Shown: piece by piece, positions 1 to 6,943 of the stretch | How positions within the stretch are numbered: the first letter of the stretch is position 1 | Layout of the letters: every line of letters begins with the position of its first letter | NCBI GenBank assembly: GCA_902782625.1 | Contig: CACZNZ010000082.1 | Span: 1-21,862 of the forward strand | Length of the DNA stretch: 21,862 nt | Direction: 5' to 3' | Source of the DNA: an uncultured Lachnospiraceae bacterium | Lineage (GTDB): Bacteria; Bacillota; Clostridia; Lachnospirales; Lachnospiraceae | The notes under the pieces: model-generated | What the model was told of the DNA's origin: nothing | The model's input: the letters and a program-made list of their open reading frames with translations, nothing else | Databases searched by the model: none | Translations under genes and position numbers: made by a program

Positions 1-1153
1 CGGTCTGTCCGTATTCTCCCTTTAACAGAGCCCTTGATTCATTGGTAATCATCTTATAACGTTGACCTGTAAGCACGTTGAGAACGGCCTGTGTACCAAC
101 AATCTGGCTTGACGGTGTTACCAGAGGTGGTTCTCCAAAGTCTTTACGTACTCTTGGCACTTCTTCAAGTACGTCATAGAACTTATCAGACTGTCCTTGT
201 TCTTCAAGCTGTGATACCAGATTGGAAAGCATGCCGCCTGGCACCTGATACATCAGGGTCTTGATGTTAACACCAAGTACTTTGGTACTCATCAGACCGC
301 TTTCGAGATCTCTCTCTCGTATCGGACGGAAATAATCTGCAATCTCACCGAGAAGATTCAGGTCATAGCCTGTATCAAACGGTGTTCCGCGGAAGGTCTC
401 TACGAGCACTTCCGTAGCAGGCTGGCTGGTTCCCATGGCAAAGGGTGACATCGCTGTATCGATGATATCTGCACCGGCTTCCACGGCTTTGAGATAAGTC
501 ATGGCACCGACACCGCTGGTGTAGTGGGTATGCATTTCCACAGGAATATCAGAAGCACTTTTGAGCGCTTCTACAAGTCTGGTTGCTTCATACGGGATCA
601 GAAGTCCCGCCATGTCTTTAATACACAGAGAATCTGCACCCATGTCTTCGATTCTCTTTGCCATTTCTTTCCAGTAATCCAGGGTGTATGCGTCTCCAAT
701 CGTGTAGGACAAAGCTACCTGGGCATGTCCGCCTTCTTTCTTTGTCGCGTCTACAGCCGTCTGCAGGTTTCTCAGATCATTCAGGCAGTCAAAAATCCTG
801 ATGATATCGATACCGTTGGCAATGGATTTCTGCACGAAATATTCTACCACATCGTCGGGATACGGCTTATATCCGAGGATATTCTGTCCACGAAACAGCA
901 TCTGGAGTTTTGTATTCTTAAATCCGTCTCTGAGTTTTCTCAGTCTCTCCCAGGGGTCTTCCTTCAGGAAACGCAGGCAGGCATCAAATGTTGCGCCTCC
1001 CCAACATTCTACGGCATGGTATCCGACCTGGTCCATCTTATCTACGATCGGCAGCATTTCCTCTGTCGTCATTCTGGTGGCGATCAGAGACTGATGTGCA
1101 TCACGCAGGACAGTTTCTGTTATTTTTAAAGGTTTCTTTTTTATTTCAGCCAT
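1..1153 (-). CDS. oadA: Oxaloacetate decarboxylase/pyruvate carboxylase-type carboxyltransferase, alpha subunit (3' end off left edge)
   Basis: This is the carboxyltransferase of a biotin-dependent decarboxylase: it moves CO2 from a 2-oxo acid (probably oxaloacetate) to the biotin of the carrier protein. I translated 384 codons from ATG at 1153 to the window edge. The conserved TIM-barrel signatures are all present: TVLRDAHQSL (D18, H20, Q21), the Lys of CIKDMAGLL (K179) and the metal-binding MHTHYTSG (H208, H210). These line up with the catalytic Asp, His-x-His and Lys of the OadA/PycB family. The start is supported by AAGGGAG at 1160-1166, six bases upstream. It is the last visible gene of the operon, 28 bases after the beta-subunit gene. 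Because a separate biotin carrier is encoded upstream, the missing C-terminus may lack the biotinyl domain found in Klebsiella OadA, but this cannot be seen here. Substrate (oxaloacetate or another 2-oxo acid) is inferred from the family. Confidence 0.93.
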   Translation of the reverse strand, partial: MAEIKKKPLKITETVLRDAHQSLIATRMTTEEMLPIVDKMDQVGYHAVECWGGATFDACLRFLKEDPWERLRKLRDGFKNTKLQMLFRGQNILGYKPYPDDVVEYFVQKSIANGIDIIRIFDCLNDLRNLQTAVDATKKEGGHAQVALSYTIGDAYTLDYWKEMAKRIEDMGADSLCIKDMAGLLIPYEATRLVEALKSASDIPVEMHTHYTSGVGAMTYLKAVEAGADIIDTAMSPFAMGTSQPATEVLVETFRGTPFDTGYDLNLLGEIADYFRPIRERDLESGLMSTKVLGVNIKTLMYQVPGGMLSNLVSQLEEQGQSDKFYDVLEEVPRVRKDFGEPPLVTPSSQIVGTQAVLNVLTGQRYKMITNESRALLKGEYGQT

Positions 1154-1181
1154 GATGAACTCCCTTCTATTCTCTTCCTTT

Positions 1182-2306
1182 TTATACGCCAAAAATTGCC
1201 ATAAATGTACCGGCAGCTACCGCTGTACCGATGACACCTGCGACGTTCGGTCCCATGGCATGCATCAAAAGGAAATTCGTTGGATCCGCTTCGGAACCAA
1301 CTTTCTGAGATACCCTGGCAGCCATGGGCACTGCAGACACACCGGCTGAACCAATCAGAGGATTGACCTTGCCATGTGTGATCTTGCACATCAGCTTGCC
1401 GAAAAGGACTCCCGCTGCGGTACCAAGAGCAAATGCAGCCAGACCCAGCACGACAATCTTGATCGTGGTGATCTTTAAGAAGGCTTCTGCACTAGTGGTT
1501 GCCCCTACTGAAGTACCGAGAATAATGACAACGATATACATCAGCGCATTGGATGCTGTATCGGACAGCTGCTTTACCACGCCGCTTTCACGGAACAGAT
1601 TACCGAGCATGAGCATTCCGACCAGGGGAGCTGTAGACGGAAGTATCAGACATACCACGGTGGTAACCACGATCGGAAAGAGGATTCTTTCCGTTTTTGT
1701 TACGGGCCGCAGCTGTTCCATCTTAATTTTTCTCTCTTCTTCTGTCGTCAGTGCTTTCATGATCGGTGGCTGGATGATCGGCACCAGGGACATATAGGAA
1801 TAAGCAGCGACCGCGATTGGTCCCATCAGCGCGGCCTGTCCGAGTTTTCCTGCCAGAAAAATAGAGGTCGGACCATCTGCACCACCGATAATGGAAATGG
1901 CTGCTGCCTGTTTATTTGTGAATCCCATTGCGATCGCCAGGAAATAAGCTCCATAGATTCCGAACTGGGCTGCTGCACCGAGCAGAAAACTTGCCGGATT
2001 GGCGATAAGCGGCCCGAAATCCGTAAGAGCTCCGACACCCAGAAAGATCAGGGATGGAAGGATACTCCATTCATCAAGCAAATAGAAATAATGAAGTAAT
2101 CCTGTATCACTCATAATACTTGGATAGATATTGACAAGGAGCATACCGAAGGATATCGGAATCAGAAGCAGCGGCTCATACTCCTTGACGATTGCCAGAT
2201 ACAGAAAAAGGAAAGCCACAAGAATCATGGCAAAATTGCCTATGGTAAGATTAGCAAAGCCTGTCTGTCCGGCAAGGTTAATAAATGTTTGTATGATATA
2301 ATCCAT
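1182..2306 (-). CDS. oadB: Sodium ion-translocating decarboxylase, beta subunit
   Basis: Integral membrane subunit that decarboxylates carboxybiotin and uses the energy to export Na+. It is 374 residues, the usual length for the OadB/GcdB/MmdB family in Gram-positives (Klebsiella OadB is longer). The protein is almost entirely hydrophobic segments. [10 protein letters not shown] (residues 141-150) carries the conserved Asp (D144) implicated in Na+ and proton handling in the family. The later [13 protein letters not shown] and GPNVAGVIG stretches are also family hallmarks. The start at 2306 has AAGGAG five bases upstream. It lies between the biotin carrier gene (26-base gap) and oadA (28-base gap), so it is clearly part of the same transcript. 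Family assignment is secure. Whether the in vivo pump serves oxaloacetate, methylmalonyl-CoA or another substrate depends on the partner carboxyltransferase. Confidence 0.95.
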   Translation of the reverse strand: MDYIIQTFINLAGQTGFANLTIGNFAMILVAFLFLYLAIVKEYEPLLLIPISFGMLLVNIYPSIMSDTGLLHYFYLLDEWSILPSLIFLGVGALTDFGPLIANPASFLLGAAAQFGIYGAYFLAIAMGFTNKQAAAISIIGGADGPTSIFLAGKLGQAALMGPIAVAAYSYMSLVPIIQPPIMKALTTEEERKIKMEQLRPVTKTERILFPIVVTTVVCLILPSTAPLVGMLMLGNLFRESGVVKQLSDTASNALMYIVVIILGTSVGATTSAEAFLKITTIKIVVLGLAAFALGTAAGVLFGKLMCKITHGKVNPLIGSAGVSAVPMAARVSQKVGSEADPTNFLLMHAMGPNVAGVIGTAVAAGTFMAIFGV

Positions 2307-2332
2307 AGGATCTCCTTTCCAAAAGACAACGA

Positions 2333-2707
2333 TCAGTTGATTGTAATGAGAACCGTTCCGCTTTCCACCATATCACCGGATGCCACATTGACGCTTGCCA
2401 CTACACCATCCTCTGATGCATAGATCTCATTTTCCATCTTCATTGCCTCAAGGACCACTGCAACTTCACCTTTTTTGATTGGTTTACCTTCCTCGGCTTT
2501 TACGCTGAGAATTTTCCCGGGCATCGGTGCGATTACTTTCACACTGCCCTCTGCCCCGGACGGAGCAGCCGGTGCTTTCTTCGCCGGTTTTTTCGGTGCT
2601 GAAGCTTTCTTCGGAGCTTTTGCCTGCTGTGTCATTTCTTCTGCGCCGATCTCTTCAACGCTTACTTCATATTCTACGCCATTAACGGTTATTCTGTAAT
2701 TTTTCAT
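2333..2707 (-). CDS. Biotin carboxyl carrier subunit of the decarboxylase (biotin/lipoyl-binding protein)
   Basis: Small mobile carrier whose biotinylated lysine shuttles CO2 from the carboxyltransferase to the membrane beta subunit. Numbered from the second ATG it is 124 residues. It has an N-terminal beta segment ([14 protein letters not shown]), then an Ala/Pro/Lys-rich flexible linker at about residues 28-50, then a C-terminal biotinyl domain. That domain contains EAMKMEN with the biotin-acceptor Lys at about residue 90. It resembles GcdC/MmdC/OadC-type carriers. Two ATGs are adjacent (2710 and 2707). GGAGG at 2715-2719 is only four bases from the first but seven from the second, so 2707 is preferred. 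It lies 19 bases after the OadG-family gene. It may serve both carboxyltransferases encoded in this operon (inference). Confidence 0.94.
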   Translation of the reverse strand: MKNYRITVNGVEYEVSVEEIGAEEMTQQAKAPKKASAPKKPAKKAPAAPSGAEGSVKVIAPMPGKILSVKAEEGKPIKKGEVAVVLEAMKMENEIYASEDGVVASVNVASGDMVESGTVLITIN

Positions 2708-2726
2708 CATCTTTCCTCCCGGATAT

Positions 2727-3071
2727 CTATCTTCTTTTCACTCTTCTGACGGAACGGACTATCAGCTGATCCGCACTTACGGCGCCGTCACTGGCTGCCA
2801 CGATAGCTGCGGTGATCACCGCGATCAGCGCCTCATCTTCCTCTGTTTTTTCAAAGATCTCCTTTGGCAGGATCGGCCGTTTGGGCGGCTTTCGTTCTGC
2901 CTCATCCAGATCCTCTTTTCTGCGTCTTGCCCGGTGCATCATAAAGGAATTCCATCTACGCTGCAGTTTCGGTATATAAGCAAAAAATGAGATCAGAATA
3001 GAGATCAGTATCAGCATGGAAAAAACGGTTCCCATGCCGAGCAGGGTATTGAGTAATGCTTCTGTAAACAT
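2727..3071 (-). CDS. OadG-family small membrane subunit (gamma/delta subunit of the Na+ pump decarboxylase)
   Basis: Small anchor/assembly subunit of the sodium-pump decarboxylase. With ATG at 3071 it is 114 residues. One N-terminal transmembrane helix (about residues 8-30) is followed by a basic patch (QRRWNSFMMHRARRRK), a charged Pro/Lys/Glu linker, and a C-terminal block EDEALIAVITAAIVAA...LIVRSVRR. That ending is typical of OadG-like proteins in Clostridia. The reading frame is open 21 codons further upstream, but that extension is Arg-rich, overlaps the preceding carboxyltransferase gene and has no ribosome binding site. ATG at 3071 has AGGAG at 3081-3085 and puts the hydrophobic helix at the N-terminus. 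The gap to the upstream gene is then 16 bases. In the family this subunit holds alpha and beta subunits together; the same role here is inferred. Confidence 0.88.
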   Translation of the reverse strand: MFTEALLNTLLGMGTVFSMLILISILISFFAYIPKLQRRWNSFMMHRARRRKEDLDEAERKPPKRPILPKEIFEKTEEDEALIAVITAAIVAASDGAVSADQLIVRSVRRVKRR

Positions 3072-3087
3072 TCTCCCTCTCTCCTCT

Positions 3088-4512
3088 CTACAATGCCGGG
3101 TGTTTCTTTGCCTGTTTTGTTTCCTTCTTATCAAAAAGCATCTCGAATGCCATGATCAGCCTTTTCCTCGTTGCATCCGGCTCAATAATATCATCGATAT
3201 ATCCTCTGGAAGCTGCAGCAAGAGCACTGCTTTGCATTTCCTGATACTGCTGTCTCTTTTGTGCAATCAAAGCCAGCTTATCATCACTCGCATTTATTTC
3301 ACCTGCATAGATGATTCTGACTGCCTTATCGGCATCCATCATACCCACGGAAGCATTCGGCCATGCAAGGACAAAATCTGCACCGAGTGCTTTGGAGTTC
3401 ATCACAACACCTGCCGTTCCGTATGCCTCTCCCGCGATCAGGTTGATTTTTGGAACCGTGCATTCTGACAATACGGCAACAAAGGAAGCCATCGCCTCTG
3501 AGAGTCGTTTTTCCTCATGTTCGTTAGCCCGAAATCCTTTGACATTGGTGATCGTAAGAATCGGAATGGAAAATGCATCACAGAATCGGATAAATCTTGC
3601 TGCTTTCGAAAGACCTTTATTGGTAAGGACCATCTCCCCATCAAACCCTGCATTTGCCACAGCACCAATAGTCTGACCATTTAACCTGATCAATGCTGTA
3701 ACCATATCTGATGCATATTCCTTCTTCGTTTCTATATAAAGGTGATCGTCCGAAATCTTTTTCAGGATAAAGCGGGCATCATAAGCTGTTTCTGCCAGTT
3801 CCGGTATGATTCTGTTTAAATTGTCACTGCACTCAGCAAAAATGTCTTCACTGTTCCAGGATGACGGCAGAAGATCAATCAGTTCTGCGATTTTCTCGAG
3901 CATCTCTCCTTCATTCTCGCAAAGGAAATCCACCGTTCCGACATTCGACGCCTGATATACAGCACTCGAGGTATCTTTCGCTTCCTCGCTGTTACCTGCA
4001 AGTGTATTCGGACTGTTGATAAACATACTGCTCTGCTCTTTTACCATAAATGTAAAATCTGACAGAGAGGATACGAGGGCGCTGCCGCCACCGCACATTC
4101 CGAAAACAGCCATGATCTGCGGGATCATTCCGGATGCTTTCATCTGCTGGCGGAAAAGAGTCCCGAACGCATGCAGCGCATCATAGGCTTCCTGCAGTCT
4201 CAGTCCGGCACAATCGAGCATTCCTATGACCGGTGTACCTGTTTTCATTGCCATATCATACAGACGGGTAATTTTTGCGGCATGCATCTCCCCGACTGAA
4301 CCTCCCAGCAGAGAGGCGTCCTGGCTGAAGACATATACCATTCTGTCACCCATAATTCCATATCCAGTGATGACACCGTCACCTCTGACTTTTTGTGCTT
4401 CCTTGGTGAAATCAGTATTTCTTGCGGCGACATAACTGCCTAATTCCACAAAACTATGATCATCAAGCAGAGAGGTGATGCGGTCCATCGCACTCATCTG
4501 TGAATTATTCAT
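3088..4512 (-). CDS. Acyl-CoA carboxyltransferase-fold subunit (methylmalonyl-CoA decarboxylase alpha / PCC-beta-like)
   Basis: First gene of the decarboxylase operon, 474 residues, of the crotonase-fold biotin carboxyltransferase family (MmdA, GcdA, propionyl-CoA carboxylase beta). These proteins transfer CO2 between an acyl-CoA and biotin. Visible family elements are the GDGVITGYG...VFSQDASLLGGSVGEMHAAK segment (about 44-80), the DCAGLRLQEAYDAL segment (100-113, where typical members read D-S-A/G-G-A-R-I-Q-E-G), and the oxyanion glycine cluster GMCGGGSAL (138-146). The C-terminal half carries GEAYGTAGVVMNSKALGAD. Known family members are mostly 500-530 residues, so this is a short version with a trimmed N-terminus. 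AAGGAGGG at 4519-4526 lies six bases from the ATG. Its substrate is not obvious: the altered first oxyanion motif means methylmalonyl-CoA is only one possibility. Confidence 0.85.
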   Translation of the reverse strand: MNNSQMSAMDRITSLLDDHSFVELGSYVAARNTDFTKEAQKVRGDGVITGYGIMGDRMVYVFSQDASLLGGSVGEMHAAKITRLYDMAMKTGTPVIGMLDCAGLRLQEAYDALHAFGTLFRQQMKASGMIPQIMAVFGMCGGGSALVSSLSDFTFMVKEQSSMFINSPNTLAGNSEEAKDTSSAVYQASNVGTVDFLCENEGEMLEKIAELIDLLPSSWNSEDIFAECSDNLNRIIPELAETAYDARFILKKISDDHLYIETKKEYASDMVTALIRLNGQTIGAVANAGFDGEMVLTNKGLSKAARFIRFCDAFSIPILTITNVKGFRANEHEEKRLSEAMASFVAVLSECTVPKINLIAGEAYGTAGVVMNSKALGADFVLAWPNASVGMMDADKAVRIIYAGEINASDDKLALIAQKRQQYQEMQSSALAAASRGYIDDIIEPDATRKRLIMAFEMLFDKKETKQAKKHPAL

Positions 4513-4569
4513 TCTTATCCCTCCTTGAACAGGGTATCCATACTACCCCAAATTAACGCTTTGGAACTA

Positions 4570-4598
4570 ATCATAACAAAATTCCAAATCAGAATCAA
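4570..4598 (-). promoter_or_regulatory. Sigma-A-type promoter of the decarboxylase operon
   Basis: On the minus strand, TTGATT (4593-4598) and TATGAT (4570-4575) are separated by exactly 17 bases. This matches the vegetative consensus at 4/6 and 5/6 positions. Transcription would start near 4563 and give a leader of about 50 bases that ends in AAGGAGGG before the ATG at 4512. Confidence 0.6.
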
Positions 4599-4618
4599 TA
4601 CTTTTATGTCATTTTTTT

Positions 4619-4636
4619 AACACAATTTATTGTGTT
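4619..4636. promoter_or_regulatory. Perfect 18-bp palindrome, candidate operator
   Basis: AACACAAT-TT-ATTGTGTT: both 8-base arms are perfect reverse complements around a 2-base centre. It ends 20 bases upstream of the -35 box of the decarboxylase promoter, a normal place for an activator or a looping repressor. It is not followed by a T-run on the strand that would matter for termination, and no gene ends nearby, so it is more likely a protein-binding site than a terminator. The cognate regulator is unknown. Confidence 0.5.
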
Positions 4637-4841
4637 CTATTATCCGTTTTTTTATGATTTTTCACTAGGAATCCTTTATTTTTTTCTCGTAAGAACTTAT
4701 ACTGTCGTCAAATGTTCTAACTGTTTTCTTTCGAAACCTTATTTGATTACTTTTGTTTGTTATTTTTTTAACCTTATGCTTCTACAGGATTTCAATCACA
4801 GGGAAAACCATGATTTTCTTTCCTTTTGAGGCGTAATAGTG

Positions 4842-4847
4842 TATAAT
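4842..4847 (+). promoter_or_regulatory. -10 box for the plus-strand PRTase-like gene
   Basis: A perfect TATAAT lies 59 bases before the ATG at 4907. At 17-base spacing the -35 region (TTTCCT, 4819-4824) is poor, so the promoter may be weak or need an activator. A better-looking TTGAGG (4826-4831) is only 10 bases away, too close to work with this -10. Confidence 0.45.
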
Positions 4848-4906
4848 ATCATTAAGAAAGAGTCCTGTATTCGTATGTCTATCTCATTTCAAAAAGGAGG
4901 GATTTT

Positions 4907-5551
4907 ATGGAGAATCGTAAGATTTCTTTTCATTCAAGAACCTGTAATTTAAGCCTTTCCGTTTATCCGGGGCATTTTGCAACCAGACACTCCCATGTCA
5001 ACTATTTCATGGACATGACCACCCTGAAAGTTCGTCAGTCGAATGCCAGAGAAGCTGCTTCTGCTCTGGTACAACTGTACAAACACAGTACCGTAGTTGA
5101 CACAATTGTATGCCTTGACGGTACAGAGGTCATTGGTGCCTTCCTTGCAGAGAAGCTGACACAGAGCGGATTCTTTTCCTACAACCAGCACAAATCCATC
5201 TATATCGTTACACCGGAGATTGATTCTGACGGTCAGATGTTCTTCCGCAAGAACATCCAGCCAATGATCACCAACCGTAATATCATTATCCTTATGGCTT
5301 CTATTACCACCGGTCTTACCATCAATCAGAGCTGGGAGGCCATCGAGTATTACGGCGGCAAACTGCAGGGGATCTCTTCGATCTTCAGTGCTATTTCCGA
5401 ATATGGCAATCTTCCGGTAAACTCACTGTTTACCACGCAGGATATTCCAAGCTATCACACCTACAGCAAGCATGATTGTCCATACTGCAAGAACGGACAA
5501 AGAATCGAAGCATTGGTAAATGGCTACGGATATTCTGAAATCGGTCAATGA
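4907..5551 (+). CDS. Phosphoribosyltransferase-fold protein with degenerate PRPP loop (OPRTase-like)
   Basis: A 214-residue protein resembling those labelled orotate phosphoribosyltransferase-like in Clostridia. The N-terminal part (SVYPGHFATRHSHVNYFMDMT, given in pieces: SVYPGHF, HSHVNYF) is distinctive. A central segment TIVCLDGTEVIGAFLAEKL (about 66-84) looks like the substrate-side loop of type I PRTases. The segment NIIILMASITTG (125-136) aligns with the PRPP-binding motif, whose core is normally four hydrophobics, two acidic residues, then x-x-T-x-G. Here the acidic pair reads Met-Ala, while the TTG end is kept. A CPYC pair (191-194) near the C-terminus could bind metal. AAGGAGG at 4894-4900 lies six bases before the ATG. 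It is monocistronic, ending at the terminator at 5568-5599. Catalysis is doubtful; a nucleotide-sensing or regulatory role is possible but only inferred. Confidence 0.7.
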   Translation: MENRKISFHSRTCNLSLSVYPGHFATRHSHVNYFMDMTTLKVRQSNAREAASALVQLYKHSTVVDTIVCLDGTEVIGAFLAEKLTQSGFFSYNQHKSIYIVTPEIDSDGQMFFRKNIQPMITNRNIIILMASITTGLTINQSWEAIEYYGGKLQGISSIFSAISEYGNLPVNSLFTTQDIPSYHTYSKHDCPYCKNGQRIEALVNGYGYSEIGQ

Positions 5552-5567
5552 TAAATGTACATGATGA

Positions 5568-5599
5568 AAGGGACAGCCAGATCCGTCTGACTGTCCCTT
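5568..5599. terminator. Bidirectional terminator between the PRTase-like gene and scpB
   Basis: AAGGGACAG (5568-5576) pairs perfectly with CTGTCCCTT (5591-5599). The 14 bases between them hold a second short stem, CAGA-TCCG-TCTG. The hairpin lies in the 57-base gap between two convergent genes (stops at 5551 and 5609). The flanking T-runs are modest on both strands, so termination may be partly imperfect. Confidence 0.75.
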
Positions 5600-5608
5600 C
5601 CTTTGTAT

Positions 5609-6187
5609 TTACACTTCCACATTCATGGTTTTTGCAATCTCTTTGGATGCTTCTTCCAGGAAATTCTGTTTTTTCACCTCATCTATGTCCGGCAGTTCTT
5701 CGACAGAAGATACACCAAAACATCTTAAGAACTCTTCCGTCGTTCCGAATATGATCGGGTGCCCTATGGTACTGAGGCGCCCCAGTTCTTTTACCAGTCC
5801 GTATTCAATCAGTTTATTGACGGCAAAGTCGCTCCTGACACCACGTATACTTTCTATCTCCTGTTTTGTGACCGGTTGTTTATAGGCGATGATCGACAAT
5901 GTCTCGATCAACACATCGGTAAGCGATCTCTTTTTTGGCTGTCTGACCAGTTTGCTTATGTATTCATAAGTCTCTACTTTTGTCCCCATCTGATAGGAGC
6001 CTTCCAGTTCGATCAGCGTAAGCCCTCTGTCATCAGCCTCGTATTCTTCTTTCATCTCTTTTAAAGCTTCACAGATTTCTTCTGTGTCCCTGTCTAGAGC
6101 CTGGGCAAGCCTGTCCGGAGAGACTGATTCACCCATCGTAAACAGGATAGCCTCCAGAATGCCTTTCAGTTTTTCTTTGTCCTGCAT
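5609..6187 (-). CDS. scpB: Segregation and condensation protein B
   Basis: ScpB is a winged-helix dimer that binds ScpA and helps the SMC complex organise and segregate the chromosome. The 192-residue product matches the family in length and has its characteristic stretches: LKGILEAILFTMGESVS at the N-terminus, LTDVLIETLSIIAYKQPVTKQEIE in the middle (given as TLSIIAYKQPVTKQEIE), and IRGVRSDFAVNKLIEYGL with GRLSTIGHPIIFGTTEEFL towards the end. The start at 6187 is preceded by AGGAAGG about ten bases upstream. It follows scpA by 15 bases and ends just before the bidirectional terminator, so it is the last gene of glgB-scpA-scpB. Identification is firm; only its unusual promoter-proximal partner glgB is out of the ordinary. 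Confidence 0.95.
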   Translation of the reverse strand: MQDKEKLKGILEAILFTMGESVSPDRLAQALDRDTEEICEALKEMKEEYEADDRGLTLIELEGSYQMGTKVETYEYISKLVRQPKKRSLTDVLIETLSIIAYKQPVTKQEIESIRGVRSDFAVNKLIEYGLVKELGRLSTIGHPIIFGTTEEFLRCFGVSSVEELPDIDEVKKQNFLEEASKEIAKTMNVEV

Positions 6188-6202
6188 GTTAAGAATTCCT
6201 TC

Positions 6203-6943
6203 CTAGTATACACTGTCAAGATAGATCTCCGAAAAATTTTCAGACTGACTGACCATGATTTCTCCCAGCTTCATCAGTTCCAATACTGCAAGAAATGTTG
6301 CGATAACATTTTCCCGTTCCGGCGCGACCTCCAGCAGTGTGCGAAAGTTGATCCTGGAATACCCGTGAATCTGATTCCGTATGTCTTCCATGCGGTCTTC
6401 TACCCGGAATCTTTCCTTCGTAATGGTCCCAAAGTCTTTGCGAACCGGATCTTCCAGTTCTTTTTTCCTGCGCATCACCATCTGAAAGACATCGTAGAGC
6501 TTTGTCAATGTCAAATCTCCTACGATCTCCTGCGTATTGACCGGTTCAACGTAGTCCCGGATTTCCTGGGGAACTGTCTGTGGTTTGTAACAGATTTTTG
6601 CTGCATCTATGCTCCTGTCTTTTAATTCAACAGCCGCATATTTGTACATTTTATATTCCATCAGTCTGCGAACCAGTTCTTCTCTTGGATCCTCTTCTTC
6701 CTCTTTCTCCTCTGCCGGAAGAAGCATTTTTGCTTTAATCCTGAGTAAGGTTGCTGCCATGACAAGGAATTCGCTCATGGAATCCAGGGTCTTTTCCCTC
6801 TCCATCTCGCGGATATACTCCAGATACTGGGATGTGATCTCCACGATCGGAATATCATAGATACTGACTTTATTTTTTTCTATCAAATGTAAAAGAAGAT
6901 CCAGCGGGCCTTCAAACACATGAAGTTTAACATCTATCGCCAT
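6203..6943 (-). CDS. scpA: Segregation and condensation protein A (kleisin)
   Basis: ScpA is the bacterial kleisin that bridges the head domains of the SMC dimer, with ScpB bound to its middle. The 246-residue length is normal. The N-terminal signature VFEGPLDLLLHLIEKNK is nearly invariant in the family, and LDSMSEFLVMAATLLRIKAKMLLP follows it (seen as EFLVMAATLLRIKAKMLLP). The central acidic linker (EEKEEEEDPREEL) and the C-terminal winged-helix segment TFLAVLELMKLGEI are also present. The start codon at 6943 lies inside the 3' end of glgB, so the two genes overlap by 17 bases in different frames and the Shine-Dalgarno is weak. Translation is therefore probably coupled to glgB (inference). 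Confidence 0.95.
   Translation of the reverse strand: MAIDVKLHVFEGPLDLLLHLIEKNKVSIYDIPIVEITSQYLEYIREMEREKTLDSMSEFLVMAATLLRIKAKMLLPAEEKEEEEDPREELVRRLMEYKMYKYAAVELKDRSIDAAKICYKPQTVPQEIRDYVEPVNTQEIVGDLTLTKLYDVFQMVMRRKKELEDPVRKDFGTITKERFRVEDRMEDIRNQIHGYSRINFRTLLEVAPERENVIATFLAVLELMKLGEIMVSQSENFSEIYLDSVY

Larger units (their letters stand above)
4513..4906. other. Divergent intergenic region between the decarboxylase operon and the plus-strand PRTase gene
   Basis: This is a 394-base AT-rich spacer with no credible gene. It holds the minus-strand promoter for the decarboxylase operon near its left end, a perfect 8-bp-arm palindrome at 4619-4636, and the plus-strand -10 box and ribosome binding site for the gene at 4907 near its right end. 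The middle (about 4640-4790) is T-rich on the plus strand with no further structure that I can name. A weak inverted repeat, AATCA...TGATT, lies at 4794-4815. Confidence 0.8.

Noticed and set aside
524..1129. Plus-strand 201-codon open frame
   Set aside because: It lies wholly antisense to oadA, whose frame carries every catalytic motif. It has no ribosome binding site and no recognisable protein features.
4794..4815. AATCA...TGATT inverted repeat upstream of the PRTase-like gene
   Set aside because: Arms of five AT-rich bases separated by 12 bases occur often by chance in this composition; not enough to call an operator.
4632..4829. Plus-strand 65-codon Phe-rich open frame in the intergenic region
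   Set aside because: It is a low-complexity product of a T-rich spacer. It has no ribosome binding site and overlaps the upstream region of the next gene's promoter.
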